Source: Clostridia bacterium (GTDB lineage: Bacteria > Bacillota > Clostridia > Oscillospirales > Acutalibacteraceae). Taken from it: DNA of 64,000 nt. Every line of letters starts with the position of its first letter. The first letter of the stretch is position 1. Below are positions 37,568 to 46,399 of this stretch, piece by piece. Both the position numbers and the translations under genes were made by a program. The notes under the pieces were generated by a model that worked only from the letters and a program-made list of their open reading frames with translations, had not been told where the DNA came from and did not search any database. Location: positions 62,001 to 126,000 of the forward strand of contig JAFWYB010000020.1 in the NCBI GenBank assembly GCA_017517865.1, given 5' to 3'.

Positions 37568-40500
37568 TTAATATTCTGCTTCGCCCTCGTAAACAAGAAC
37601 CGCATTACCTGTAAGGAAGATTCCGTTATCGTCATAGGTTACGGCAAGGTCGCCGCCTTTAAGCTTAACGGTTATTTCCTCACCCTTATTGCAGAAGCCG
37701 TTTTCAACCGCAGCTACAACTGCAGCCGCAGCACCTGTACCGCAGGCAAAGGTTTCCTTATTACCTCTTTCGTAAGCTCTCATCTTGATGGTATGACGGT
37801 TAACAATTCTTACAAATTCCGTGTTGATTCTTTCGGGGAAGATGTCAGCCTTTTCAAAATAAGGACCGATTTCATTAAGGTCAAGTGAATCTATATCCTT
37901 AAGGAATACCACACAGTGGGGGTTACCGACGCCGACGCAGGTGATGTTATAGCAGCCTCTGCCGATTGTGATGGGATAGTCGATAATCTTTTCCTCATCA
38001 AGAGTGCAGGGAAGCTCAGCAGGATTGAAGGTGGGCTTACCCATATCAACCTCAACGGAAACTACTCTGCCGTTGCTTGTGTAAACCTTTACGTTCTTTA
38101 TACCCGCACCGGTTTCAATTGCCATTTCTTCTTTTCTGACGATATTCTTATCGTAAACCATCTTGGCAACACAGCGGATTGCATTACCTGCCATCTTACC
38201 TTCTGAGCCGTCACGGTTGTAGATTCGCATTCTGATATCAGCAACGTCTGAGTTTTCAATAAGACAGATGCCGTAACCGCCGATACCGGTGTGTCTGTCG
38301 CAGAAGTTTATGCAGAGAGATTCGGGGCAGGTAATCTCACCGTTTCTGTTATCTATAAAGATATAGTCGTTACCCGTGCCCTGCAGCTTTGAGAATCTGA
38401 ACTTATTTCTCGTTTTTCTCATTGAGTTGATATCAATAAGCTCTGTGTTCTGCTGGGTGTAGTTACTTGCCATAATGTCAAGCATTGCATTTGCAGTATC
38501 AAGTGATGTGAAGCAAGCAATGCCAAGCTGTAAGGACTTTCTGCGAAGTGCAATAAAGTCATCCATTGTGGCATCAAAAAGCACACCTGTATAGAGAATA
38601 AAGTTGATCTTTCCGCTTTCAAGAAGCTTGAAGCAGTAATCGCTTTCTCTGATACCCTTTACGTAGGTTACGTTGATTCCGAGATTTACGATAGCTCTTG
38701 CCGTATCCTTAGTTGCATAAATGCGGATACCGAGGTCATCCATCTTCTTTGCGATTGAAACAATCTCATCAAGGTCGTGCTCATCAACACTGAGAAGCAC
38801 ACCGAGCTCGTTGCTGCCTGCTGTGGGCTTGATATCAATACCTGACGATGTAAGAGCCTTGAACAGTGACTCGTTAAGAGTCTTACCGATACCGAGAACC
38901 TCACCGGTTGACTTCATTTCAGGACCGAGATAACTGTTAACGTCGTTAAGCTTCTCAAAGCTGAACACTGGAGCTTTGGCCGCAAAGTACGGCGGTGCCT
39001 CGTAAAGGCCCGTACCGTAGCCTAAATCGGCAAGAGGAGTACCTGTCATTACCTTTGTAGCAAGGTCAACCATAGGTACGTTTGTAACCTTACTGATATA
39101 GGGAATCGTTCTTGAAGCTCTGGGGTTAACCTCAATGATATAAAGCTGGTTTTCATAGATAAGATACTGAATGTTAACAAGACCCTTTGTACCGAGAGCA
39201 AGGGCAAGCTTTTCTGAACAGTCAACAACAGTTTCTGTCATCTTATCGGTGAGTGAGAAGGGAGGATAAACAGCAATTGAGTCACCCGAATGAACACCGG
39301 CACGCTCAACATGCTGCATAATACCGGGAATAAGAACGTCCTTACCGTCAGAGATTACATCGACCTCAATTTCAGTACCTGACATATATTTATCAACGAG
39401 CACGGGGTTTTCAATACCTGTTGAAAGAATCTTCTTCATATATCTTTCAACCTCGGCATCGTTATGAACAATCATCATATTCTGGCCGCCGATAACATAC
39501 GAAGGACGGAGAAGAACGGGATAGGTAAGTCTGTTAGCAGCCTCAAGAGCCTCCTCAAGTGTCATTACACCGCAGCCCTTGGGACGAAGGAAGCCGAACT
39601 TTTCAAGAAGCGCATCAAACTTTTCTCTGTCCTCAGCGGTATCAATTCCCTCCTGAGAGGTGCCGAGAATCTTTATTCCGTTATCGTCAAGGAATTTTGT
39701 AAGCTTGATAGCAGTCTGACCACCGAAGGCTACAACAACACCGATCGGCTTTTCAACCTCAATGATGTTCATAACGTCTTCTTCGCAAAGAGGCTCAAAG
39801 TAAAGTCTGTCTGCTGTATCGTAGTCGGTTGAAACGGTTTCGGGGTTATTGTTTACTATAACAACATCATAACCGAGCTCCTTGAGAGTCCATACGCAGT
39901 GAACAGATGAGTAGTCGAATTCAATACCCTGACCGATTCTGATGGGGCCTGAGCCGAGAACCATTACAACGGGCTTGCCTGAACGCTGATAGCGTCTTGC
40001 TTCACAAGCCTTGTCATAGCCTGAATAGAAGTAAGGTGTTGTAGCGCTGAACTCTGCACCGCAGGTGTCAACCATTTTATAGCTTGCCTGCTTGTGGAAA
40101 GCAGGGTCAAACTTGCAGAATTTTGCAAGAGTTTTGTCTGTATAGCCTAATTTCTTTGCTTTGAGATAGGTATCCTCGTCAATTTCCTTGCCGGAGATTT
40201 CGTTTTCGAAATCGGCAAGATTCTTGATCTTTGCGATAAACCATTCGTCAACTGCAGTGATTTCATGAATTTTTTCTATTGAAACACCTGCTTTGATTGC
40301 TTCAAAAATTGTAAAGATTCGTCTGTCGTCAGCAATATCAAGTCTTTCAAGAATATCAAGGTTGCTGATGGGTGCAGCATTAAGTGAATCAAGTGAAATT
40401 TCAGCGCCTCTGATAGCCTTCATCACGGCATTTTCAAAGGAACTGCCGATACTCATAACTTCTCCGGTAGCCTTCATCTGAGTACCTAACTTACGGCTTG

Positions 40501-41602
40501 AGCCGAGGAATTTATCAAAGGGCCACTTGGGGAACTTGACTACAACATAGTCAACACTGGGTTCAAAGCAAGCGCATGTCTTACCGGTAATGTCGTTGAG
40601 AATTTCATCAAGGTTATAACCGAGTGCAAGTTTTGTAGTCATCTTTGCAATGGGATAACCCGTTGCCTTCGAAGCAAGCGCAGATGAACGTGAAACTCTG
40701 GGGTTAACCTCAATAACCGCATATTCAAAGGATTCGGGATTAAGAGCAAACTGGCAGTTGCAGCCACCCACAATTTTAAGGGCTGAAACAATATCAAGAG
40801 CCGCTTTGCGAAGCATTGAATACTCTTTGTTTGAAAGTGTAAGTGCGGGAGCCACAACGATACTGTCACCGGTATGAACACCTACCGGGTCAAAGTTTTC
40901 CATTGAGCAGATGGCAATTGCATTGCCTGCACTGTCTCGCATTGTTTCAAATTCGATTTCCTTCCAGCCCTTGATATAGCGCTCAACAAGAATCTGCGTA
41001 ATCGGAGAAGCGTCAAGACCTGTCTTTGCAACAAGGCGGAGCTCATCTTCATTATAAGCTACACCGCCGCCTGCACCGCCGAGTGTAAAGGCGGGACGGA
41101 TAATAACGGGATAACCGATTCTGTTTGCAATTTCAACCGATGTTTCAATGTCGTTAGAAATATCCGAAGGAATGCAGGGCTGACCGATTTCCTCCATTGT
41201 GTTACGGAAAAGAAGTCTGTCCTCTGCCTTATCGATGGCTTCGACGTCGGTACCGATGAGTCTGACGCCGTGAGTCTGAAGGAAGTTTTCCTTCCAAAGC
41301 TGCATAGCAAGTGTAAGACCTACCTGACCGCCGAGACCTGCAAGAAGTGAATCGGGCTTTTCAATTTCAATAATTCTCTTTACTGTTTCTGTTGTAAGAG
41401 GCTCAAGATAAATTTCATCAGCAAGAGCCTTATCCGTCATAATTGTAGCAGGATTGGAGTTAACAAGAACAACATTTACACCTGCCTCCTTAAGCACGCG
41501 ACAGGCCTGAGCGCCTGCATAGTCAAATTCGGCAGCCTGACCGATTACGATTGGTCCCGAGCCGATAACAAGTACTTTTTTTATATTTTTATCAAGCGGC
41601 AT
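37568..41602 (-). CDS. carB-dapF: Carbamoyl-phosphate synthase large chain fused to a diaminopimelate epimerase domain
   Basis: A single 1344-residue frame. Residues 1 to about 1060 are CarB: two ATP-grasp halves (GSGPIVIGQAAEFDYAG near the start, GSGPIRIGQGIEFDYSS in the second) and an MGS-type regulatory domain. From about 1068 (KLQGTGNDYIFID) to the end is a full-length DapF fold. Its second catalytic Cys is present (Cys1287 in ACGTGA), but the first, in the usual MCGNG context, is Ala1138 in MAGNAIRC. The frame is continuous with no sign of a sequencing break. It lies 13 nt after carA. Confidence 0.93.
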   Translation of the reverse strand: MPLDKNIKKVLVIGSGPIVIGQAAEFDYAGAQACRVLKEAGVNVVLVNSNPATIMTDKALADEIYLEPLTTETVKRIIEIEKPDSLLAGLGGQVGLTLAMQLWKENFLQTHGVRLIGTDVEAIDKAEDRLLFRNTMEEIGQPCIPSDISNDIETSVEIANRIGYPVIIRPAFTLGGAGGGVAYNEDELRLVAKTGLDASPITQILVERYIKGWKEIEFETMRDSAGNAIAICSMENFDPVGVHTGDSIVVAPALTLSNKEYSMLRKAALDIVSALKIVGGCNCQFALNPESFEYAVIEVNPRVSRSSALASKATGYPIAKMTTKLALGYNLDEILNDITGKTCACFEPSVDYVVVKFPKWPFDKFLGSSRKLGTQMKATGEVMSIGSSFENAVMKAIRGAEISLDSLNAAPISNLDILERLDIADDRRIFTIFEAIKAGVSIEKIHEITAVDEWFIAKIKNLADFENEISGKEIDEDTYLKAKKLGYTDKTLAKFCKFDPAFHKQASYKMVDTCGAEFSATTPYFYSGYDKACEARRYQRSGKPVVMVLGSGPIRIGQGIEFDYSSVHCVWTLKELGYDVVIVNNNPETVSTDYDTADRLYFEPLCEEDVMNIIEVEKPIGVVVAFGGQTAIKLTKFLDDNGIKILGTSQEGIDTAEDREKFDALLEKFGFLRPKGCGVMTLEEALEAANRLTYPVLLRPSYVIGGQNMMIVHNDAEVERYMKKILSTGIENPVLVDKYMSGTEIEVDVISDGKDVLIPGIMQHVERAGVHSGDSIAVYPPFSLTDKMTETVVDCSEKLALALGTKGLVNIQYLIYENQLYIIEVNPRASRTIPYISKVTNVPMVDLATKVMTGTPLADLGYGTGLYEAPPYFAAKAPVFSFEKLNDVNSYLGPEMKSTGEVLGIGKTLNESLFKALTSSGIDIKPTAGSNELGVLLSVDEHDLDEIVSIAKKMDDLGIRIYATKDTARAIVNLGINVTYVKGIRESDYCFKLLESGKINFILYTGVLFDATMDDFIALRRKSLQLGIACFTSLDTANAMLDIMASNYTQQNTELIDINSMRKTRNKFRFSKLQGTGNDYIFIDNRNGEITCPESLCINFCDRHTGIGGYGICLIENSDVADIRMRIYNRDGSEGKMAGNAIRCVAKMVYDKNIVRKEEMAIETGAGIKNVKVYTSNGRVVSVEVDMGKPTFNPAELPCTLDEEKIIDYPITIGRGCYNITCVGVGNPHCVVFLKDIDSLDLNEIGPYFEKADIFPERINTEFVRIVNRHTIKMRAYERGNKETFACGTGAAAAVVAAVENGFCNKGEEITVKLKGGDLAVTYDDNGIFLTGNAVLVYEGEAEY

Positions 41603-41615
41603 ATTTAACTCCTCC

Positions 41616-42641
41616 TTATGCTAATTCTGCGAGTATAGCTGTAAGCTGTGCTTCTTCAGGTGAAAACTGATACGAAAACTCTCTGTCGCTGTATCTGAGT
41701 CCCTCACAGACACCGTCATTCATATTCTTATGGGTTACTGTACCCTCTTTAAGCGTTTCGGCGTTTACGGCATAGTTGAAATTCTGGCTTGTAATAAGAG
41801 TGCGCTGTGTTCCGACTACCTTTGAAGGCTGATTTCCGCCGTGGTGTCCGTGGTGAAGCTTAACAATATCGGCTCCGTGTGCCATAGCCATCACCTGATG
41901 ACCGAGACCGGCACCGACAATTGCAATTTTACCCGTAAGCTTTGCAAGCTCGGTTGCAGTATCGGTAATCTCTGCGGGATTACCGGGACCCTCGGTAACA
42001 AAAAGCACCTTTGCACCTGTTGCGAGAATATCTTCAGCCTTGCTGTTATAAGGAAGTACGGTTACCCTGTAGCCCTCATCCATAAGCGAGATTTCGATAT
42101 TCTTGCTTGAACCAAGGTCAAGCACCGCGATATCGGCTTTTATTTCTCCCTCGGGAGCAAATACGCTGACCTCTTTTGCCGATGTGTTCTTTACTGCATC
42201 AACAATTCTGTATTCTGCAACAGCAGTAAGATCAGCGGGAATTTCATCACAGATAACGGCATTCATAACGCCCTTATCTCTGATTATTGTTGTTATTTCA
42301 CGGGTATCCACACCGCAAATTGCGGGAATATTATTGTTTTTAAGGAAGGTATCAAGGTCATATTCACATCTGAAGTTTGAAGGGTAATCACAATACTCTC
42401 TCACAACATAACCGCTGAGCGCAGGCTCACCGATAAAATCTGACTCAATTATGCCGTAGTTACCCATCATCGGGAAGGTCTGAACAATAATCTGACCGTA
42501 ATAGCTCGGATCTGTGAGAGTTTCAATATAGCCTACAACATTTGTTGAAAATATAAGCTCACCTACAGCACACTTATCTGCACCGAAGGCATAGCCCTCA
42601 AATACTGTTCCGTCCTGAAGAACCAAATAACGTTTTTTCAT
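41616..42641 (-). CDS. carA: Carbamoyl-phosphate synthase small chain lacking glutaminase residues
   Basis: A 341-residue CarA homologue, shorter than the usual 360-380. The N-terminal CPSase domain is intact. In the class I amidotransferase domain the nucleophile elbow reads GAGLGHQ (Gly245 in place of Cys), and the catalytic His of the HPE motif is Ser327 in QFSPEE. The structural GHHGGN segment is kept. Glutamine hydrolysis is therefore not expected, and the enzyme probably uses free ammonia. Start at the ATG at 42641; a GTG at 42659 is possible. Confidence 0.9.
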   Translation of the reverse strand: MKKRYLVLQDGTVFEGYAFGADKCAVGELIFSTNVVGYIETLTDPSYYGQIIVQTFPMMGNYGIIESDFIGEPALSGYVVREYCDYPSNFRCEYDLDTFLKNNNIPAICGVDTREITTIIRDKGVMNAVICDEIPADLTAVAEYRIVDAVKNTSAKEVSVFAPEGEIKADIAVLDLGSSKNIEISLMDEGYRVTVLPYNSKAEDILATGAKVLFVTEGPGNPAEITDTATELAKLTGKIAIVGAGLGHQVMAMAHGADIVKLHHGHHGGNQPSKVVGTQRTLITSQNFNYAVNAETLKEGTVTHKNMNDGVCEGLRYSDREFSYQFSPEEAQLTAILAELA

Positions 42642-42654
42642 TCTCTTAACCTTG

Positions 42655-42672
42655 TTCACGCCGCAGCGTGAA
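42655..42672 (-). promoter_or_regulatory. Small perfect hairpin between argF and carA
   Basis: Arms TTCACGC and GCGTGAA with a 4-nt loop lie just upstream of the carA ribosome site, 14 bases from the ATG. It may affect carA translation or protect the transcript; there is no T run, so it is not an obvious terminator. Confidence 0.45.
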
Positions 42673-42730
42673 GCTTCCTTTCTTTATGTGATGATATTTC
42701 TGTCAAAAAACAGAACTGATTATATTCATA

Positions 42731-43639
42731 TTACTCCGTGAAGCATTTCACAAGCACAGCCTTCTGAGCGTGAAGACGGTTTTCAGCCTCATCAAAGATT
42801 TCAGCTGCATGCTCCTCAAGCACCTTATCGGTAATTTCCTCACCTCTGTGAGCGGGTAAGCAATGAAGCACCATTACTCCCTCATTTGCTGCAAGAATTG
42901 CTTCGTCGTTAATCTGATAATTTCTGAAAATGCGCTGTCTTTTGGCAGCTTCGCTTTCCTGACCCATTGATGCCCATACGTCGGTGTAAAGCACGTCAGC
43001 GCCTTTGCAAGCCTCAAGAATATCCTCTGTTACAAGAAGCTCTCCGTTTTCCTTTGCCCAAGCGACAACACTGTCATCGGGCTCATAGCCCTTGGGGCAA
43101 GCAATTGCTACCTTCATGCCCACCTTGATGCAACCGACGATAAGACTGTTGGCCATATTATTGCCGTCACCGATATAGCAAAGCTTCTTGCCCTTAAGGT
43201 CCTTACCCTTATATTCGCGGATTGTCTGAAGGTCAGCGAGCACCTGGCAGGGATGACAGAAATCTGTAAGACCGTTGATTATGGGGATTGAGCCGTACTT
43301 TGCAAGATCCTCAACCTCCTGCTGATCATAGGTTCTTATCATTATACCGTCAAGAAAGCGCGAAAGAACTCTTGCGGTGTCCTGAACGGGCTCACCTCTG
43401 CCTATCTGAAGATCCTTTGACGAGAGAAAAAGAGGTGTGCCGCCGAGATCGTACATACCGACCTCGAAAGAAACTCTTGTTCTTGTTGATGATTTCTGGA
43501 AAATCATACCGAGAGTTTTACCCTCAAGAATGTGATGCTTTATGCCTGCCTTTTTTTCAGCCTTGAGCTTATCGGCAAGATTAAGACAGTCAAGAATTTC
43601 TTCACTTGACCAGTCGAGAAGTTTTAAAAGATGTTTCAT
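42731..43639 (-). CDS. argF: Ornithine carbamoyltransferase
   Basis: A 302-residue enzyme with the carbamoyl-phosphate motif SSTRTR, the HPCQVLADL motif and the ornithine-binding HCLPAHRGEE, which makes citrulline from ornithine and carbamoyl phosphate. The ATG at 43639 follows AAAAGGAGCG. It heads an operon with carA and carB-dapF, so the carbamoyl phosphate here is at least partly for arginine synthesis. Confidence 0.93.
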   Translation of the reverse strand: MKHLLKLLDWSSEEILDCLNLADKLKAEKKAGIKHHILEGKTLGMIFQKSSTRTRVSFEVGMYDLGGTPLFLSSKDLQIGRGEPVQDTARVLSRFLDGIMIRTYDQQEVEDLAKYGSIPIINGLTDFCHPCQVLADLQTIREYKGKDLKGKKLCYIGDGNNMANSLIVGCIKVGMKVAIACPKGYEPDDSVVAWAKENGELLVTEDILEACKGADVLYTDVWASMGQESEAAKRQRIFRNYQINDEAILAANEGVMVLHCLPAHRGEEITDKVLEEHAAEIFDEAENRLHAQKAVLVKCFTE

Positions 43640-43729
43640 TGTTTTTCGCTCCTTTTTGCACATCATTCCTACGGTAAAAGCTTTACTGCCGACCACAGAA
43701 AATAAATGCATAATTTTTCTTTAAATTAT

Positions 43730-43758
43730 ATTATAATTTATATTAACTGTTTTTTCAA
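43730..43758 (-). promoter_or_regulatory. Promoter of the argF operon
   Basis: TTGAAA (43753-43758) and TATAAT (43730-43735), spacing 17 bp, leftward, leaving a leader of about 85 nt before argF. Confidence 0.65.
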
Positions 43759-43787
43759 TATTTTTTTGAATAAAAATGCAAAAAAAA

Positions 43788-43814
43788 TAACGGGTAACAG
43801 CACGTTACCCGTTA
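43788..43814 (-). terminator. Terminator of the 32-residue peptide unit
   Basis: An 11-bp perfect stem (43788-43798 with 43804-43814) and eight T residues on the minus strand. The stop codon of the small peptide gene lies inside the stem. Confidence 0.85.
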
Positions 43815-43903
43815 AAAGAAAAAACAAAATTACAAATAAAAGTATCAATGGGAGAAGCAGATGAAATGCAGTCATTTTTAAAAGCAGTTTTGCGCATTTT
43901 CAT
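43805..43903 (-). CDS. Putative 32-residue peptide gene (or small RNA)
   Basis: An ATG at 43903 follows a perfect AGGAGG at good spacing and opens a 32-residue basic, Phe-rich frame with two Cys (CISS and FICNF). It has its own promoter and terminator, giving a transcript of only about 130 nt. No family is recognised. The unit could instead be a regulatory RNA with an incidental frame, but the strong ribosome site argues for translation. Confidence 0.45.
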   Translation of the reverse strand: MKMRKTAFKNDCISSASPIDTFICNFVFSFNG

Positions 43904-43928
43904 AACCTCCTCTTTTTAAGTCCGATGT

Positions 43929-43957
43929 AGTATATCACACGGCAAATAAAAATGCAA
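43929..43957 (-). promoter_or_regulatory. Promoter of the 32-residue peptide unit
   Basis: TTGCAT (43952-43957) and TATACT (43929-43934), spacing 17 bp, leftward; transcription would begin about 20 nt before the AUG. Confidence 0.55.
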
Positions 43958-44003
43958 TAGATATAAATAAAATATTTAAAGAAATTTCTGACAAAAAAAG
44001 CAA

Positions 44004-44030
44004 ACGGACGGCTGAGCCGTCCGTTAATTT
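44004..44030 (-). terminator. Terminator of the hydrolase-zinc ribbon operon
   Basis: A stem with arms AACGGACGGCT and AGCCGTCCGTT lies just past the stop codon at 44034, so close that the arm nearly touches it. Confidence 0.8.
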
Positions 44031-44033
44031 TAA

Positions 44034-44531
44034 TTAAAAGCCGTATGCAATTCCACCCATTGCAAGGCCACCGGTAACAGCAAAGATAATGCCGATAATA
44101 ATACCGATTACAAGCCAACACCAGAAAGAGCGTGCAAAATTTCTTCTGTTGATGTTTGAGGAGCTCACTGAGAAAATTATAAGACAGATAAAGCCGACAA
44201 TAGGAATAGCAAACAGAAGGTTGTAACCGAAATATGCCCAGGGTGACAAGGGCTTATATTCATTGGGCACCTGGGGTTGCTGAGATACATAAAAATTCTG
44301 CTGGGGCATATTCTGAGGAGCAGACTGATAATTAGGCTGCTGATATGCCTGGGGCTGAGGCTGAGGATTAGGAGCATTATACTGAGGTGCAGAGTTAAAT
44401 CCGTTGCTGTACTCTGCAGGTGCAGGCTGCGGAGCTGCGGGCTCACTGTAGGCAGTCTCTACCTTTTCACCGCAATAAGGGCAGAAGGTTGCGGTATTAC
44501 TGATTTCACTTGCGCAATTTTTACAAATCAT
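44034..44531 (-). CDS. Zinc-ribbon membrane protein with Pro/Gln-rich linker
   Basis: A 165-residue protein with an N-terminal zinc ribbon (CKNC at 3-6 and CPYC at 17-20), a low-complexity linker rich in Pro, Gln, Asn and Tyr (about 30-90) and two membrane helices near the C-terminus. Such proteins are common and uncharacterised in Firmicutes. It lies 29 nt after a secreted hydrolase gene on the same strand. Confidence 0.78.
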   Translation of the reverse strand: MICKNCASEISNTATFCPYCGEKVETAYSEPAAPQPAPAEYSNGFNSAPQYNAPNPQPQPQAYQQPNYQSAPQNMPQQNFYVSQQPQVPNEYKPLSPWAYFGYNLLFAIPIVGFICLIIFSVSSSNINRRNFARSFWCWLVIGIIIGIIFAVTGGLAMGGIAYGF

Positions 44532-44560
44532 ATTTTTCTCCTCCGTTTTTTATTCGTAAA

Positions 44561-46135
44561 TTAAACTGTAATTGCTGGCAGATATTTAAAAAGTTCAAAA
44601 AGAAGTTTTACAGCAAACTTGATAAACTCAAAGAGCATTGCAAACTTATCTGCATCTGAACCGGGCTTGGGAAGCTCCTTATCGGTACCGACAACGGGAG
44701 TGAGGGTTTCGCCGTCGCCTGCAGCATCAAGATACTGGGGATATTCCTCGTTGGTGAACACTGTCATTCCCTCTGTTGTAAAGAACTCATTCATAAGAGT
44801 GTCAACACTCTCGGGGAAGTTATCGTGATAGTTATTCTTTATGAACCAGGTTGTTTTGGGAAGCGCACAGGTTGAAGCGTCGATTTTTTCATCAGCTGAA
44901 AGGAATCTGAGGGCCTCCTCATCCATAGCCCCGATATAGCTGTCGCTGAGTTTTGAGCCATATATAGCTGCAGTAGCACCAAAGGAGGTGTAATTTACTT
45001 CAGCAATACCGTCACCGGTCGGATTTGCTTTACCGAATACGGGAGCTGACGGGAGATTATATTTAGAAATTACGCAAATATCAAACTTTTCGCCCTGAGC
45101 TGCTGTCTTTGCGACTGCATCCTTCTGAACAGTTTCATTATACTGCTCAATAAGAGCGATTGAACCGGTATATTCAGCCTTAAGCTCATCGGTATTGTAA
45201 ACAAAACCAACTGCATCTGCAAGATATTCATCGGGTACCATTGACCAGAATGAAAGGAATGAACCGTAGGAATCTCTGATAAGTCTGGGAAGAAGATCAT
45301 CCTTGATGTTGTTGAAGAGTTGCTGAAGCTTATCAGTGCCGAAGCCGAGAATTTGAGCCTGATCAAATACTGAAAGCATAACGAGGAGGAAATCCTTTAC
45401 AAGGCCGTCTTCCATAACCTCGAGATAATCCATCATTTCCTTAGCATAGATTTCTGTGTTATTTGAGTTTAAAGTTATGTCGCCTGAGAAAACCGCGCCG
45501 ACAAGACCGATACCCATTGTTGAGGGTACATAATAAACAACTTTGTTTACCTTCTGCTCAGCATCATCTGCATAAAGCTCAAGATAAGCAGAGATAATAT
45601 TTGCACCGTAGCAACGGCCTACGAGGTTAACCTTATCTGTTTTGTATTTTAAAAGAACCTTGTCGATAGCTTCATCAAGACCTTCGGCAAGTGTTACAGG
45701 AGAAAGGCGCCAGTCGTAGCTGTAATGAATCATACCGTATTTGCCGTAGCTCATTGAATATGAATTGTTCCATGTGCCGGAATTATCTTTCACGGTACCG
45801 TCGGGATTAAGTCTGAGCTCATCATATACAGGAGCTATTGAGTTATAAAGAGCATCACAGTATGAGCTGTAATCACCGGTAGCTGAACCGAGTGCAAGTT
45901 CCATAAGAACGGGTGCAACATTTTCCTTAACTCTTTCAGCAACATCTACTCCGGTAGGATAGAGCATTTCTGAGTTATGATTACCATTCTCTGTAAAAAT
46001 CTGCTGACCGTATCCTGTAAGATAAATTACGGGATATTCTGCTTTCTCAGCAGCAGTTGCTGCCATTGAGCACATGCCGAAAAGAGTAACAACCGTAAGA
46101 ATGACTGCGATAATTTTCTTTGATTTGTTGAACAT
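44561..46135 (-). CDS. Secreted alpha/beta hydrolase, LCAT-like, Cys at nucleophile elbow
   Basis: A 524-residue exported protein: signal peptide (about 1-29), an alpha/beta-hydrolase domain and a C-terminal hydrophobic amphipathic helix (about 495-524). The nucleophile elbow is LVGRCYGA with Cys175 where lipases have Ser. It shares YVPSTMG and an ASTC-LP-TWFIKN block with the protein at 59720-61264, so the two are paralogues. Substrate unknown; a lipid or acyl ester is plausible from the fold. Confidence 0.75.
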   Translation of the reverse strand: MFNKSKKIIAVILTVVTLFGMCSMAATAAEKAEYPVIYLTGYGQQIFTENGNHNSEMLYPTGVDVAERVKENVAPVLMELALGSATGDYSSYCDALYNSIAPVYDELRLNPDGTVKDNSGTWNNSYSMSYGKYGMIHYSYDWRLSPVTLAEGLDEAIDKVLLKYKTDKVNLVGRCYGANIISAYLELYADDAEQKVNKVVYYVPSTMGIGLVGAVFSGDITLNSNNTEIYAKEMMDYLEVMEDGLVKDFLLVMLSVFDQAQILGFGTDKLQQLFNNIKDDLLPRLIRDSYGSFLSFWSMVPDEYLADAVGFVYNTDELKAEYTGSIALIEQYNETVQKDAVAKTAAQGEKFDICVISKYNLPSAPVFGKANPTGDGIAEVNYTSFGATAAIYGSKLSDSYIGAMDEEALRFLSADEKIDASTCALPKTTWFIKNNYHDNFPESVDTLMNEFFTTEGMTVFTNEEYPQYLDAAGDGETLTPVVGTDKELPKPGSDADKFAMLFEFIKFAVKLLFELFKYLPAITV

Positions 46136-46197
46136 CGGAATCTCTCCTTGTAAAAAGTATAATCTAAAGCAGCATACACCGCTTTATTATCTGATTT

Positions 46198-46226
46198 ATT
46201 TTACCAAAATATTAACACCGTGTCAA
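46198..46226 (-). promoter_or_regulatory. Promoter of the secreted hydrolase gene
   Basis: TTGACA (46221-46226) and TAAAAT (46198-46203), spacing 17 bp, leftward. Confidence 0.7.
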
Positions 46227-46318
46227 CAGTATGTTGGGCAAAAAATGGATATAACGGCATTTTTTTAACAATATATAAATATTTAAGTTCATTTTTTTAA
46301 AAAATTGTGAATTCTCTA

Positions 46319-46347
46319 TTGACAATATATTCCGACTGTTATATAAT
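46319..46347 (+). promoter_or_regulatory. Full-consensus promoter of the two-peptide unit
   Basis: A perfect TTGACA (46319-46324), 17-bp spacer and perfect TATAAT (46342-46347). Transcription would start near 46355, leaving a 45-nt leader that ends in AAGGAGG. Confidence 0.85.
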
Positions 46348-46399
46348 ACTCACGTAAACAGAGTAATCTGTAATAAACTTCAAGAAGGAGGTTACAGCA

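Noticed and set aside
41602..41616. carA-carB junction as a second fusion
   Set aside because: carA has its own stop codon and carB its own ATG with a ribosome site (GGAGG) in the 13-nt gap.
43740..43875. 44-residue hydrophobic frame inside the 32-residue peptide unit
   Set aside because: It starts 25 nt after the ribosome site, runs through the terminator hairpin and T run and ends in the argF promoter; it would not be contained in the short transcript.
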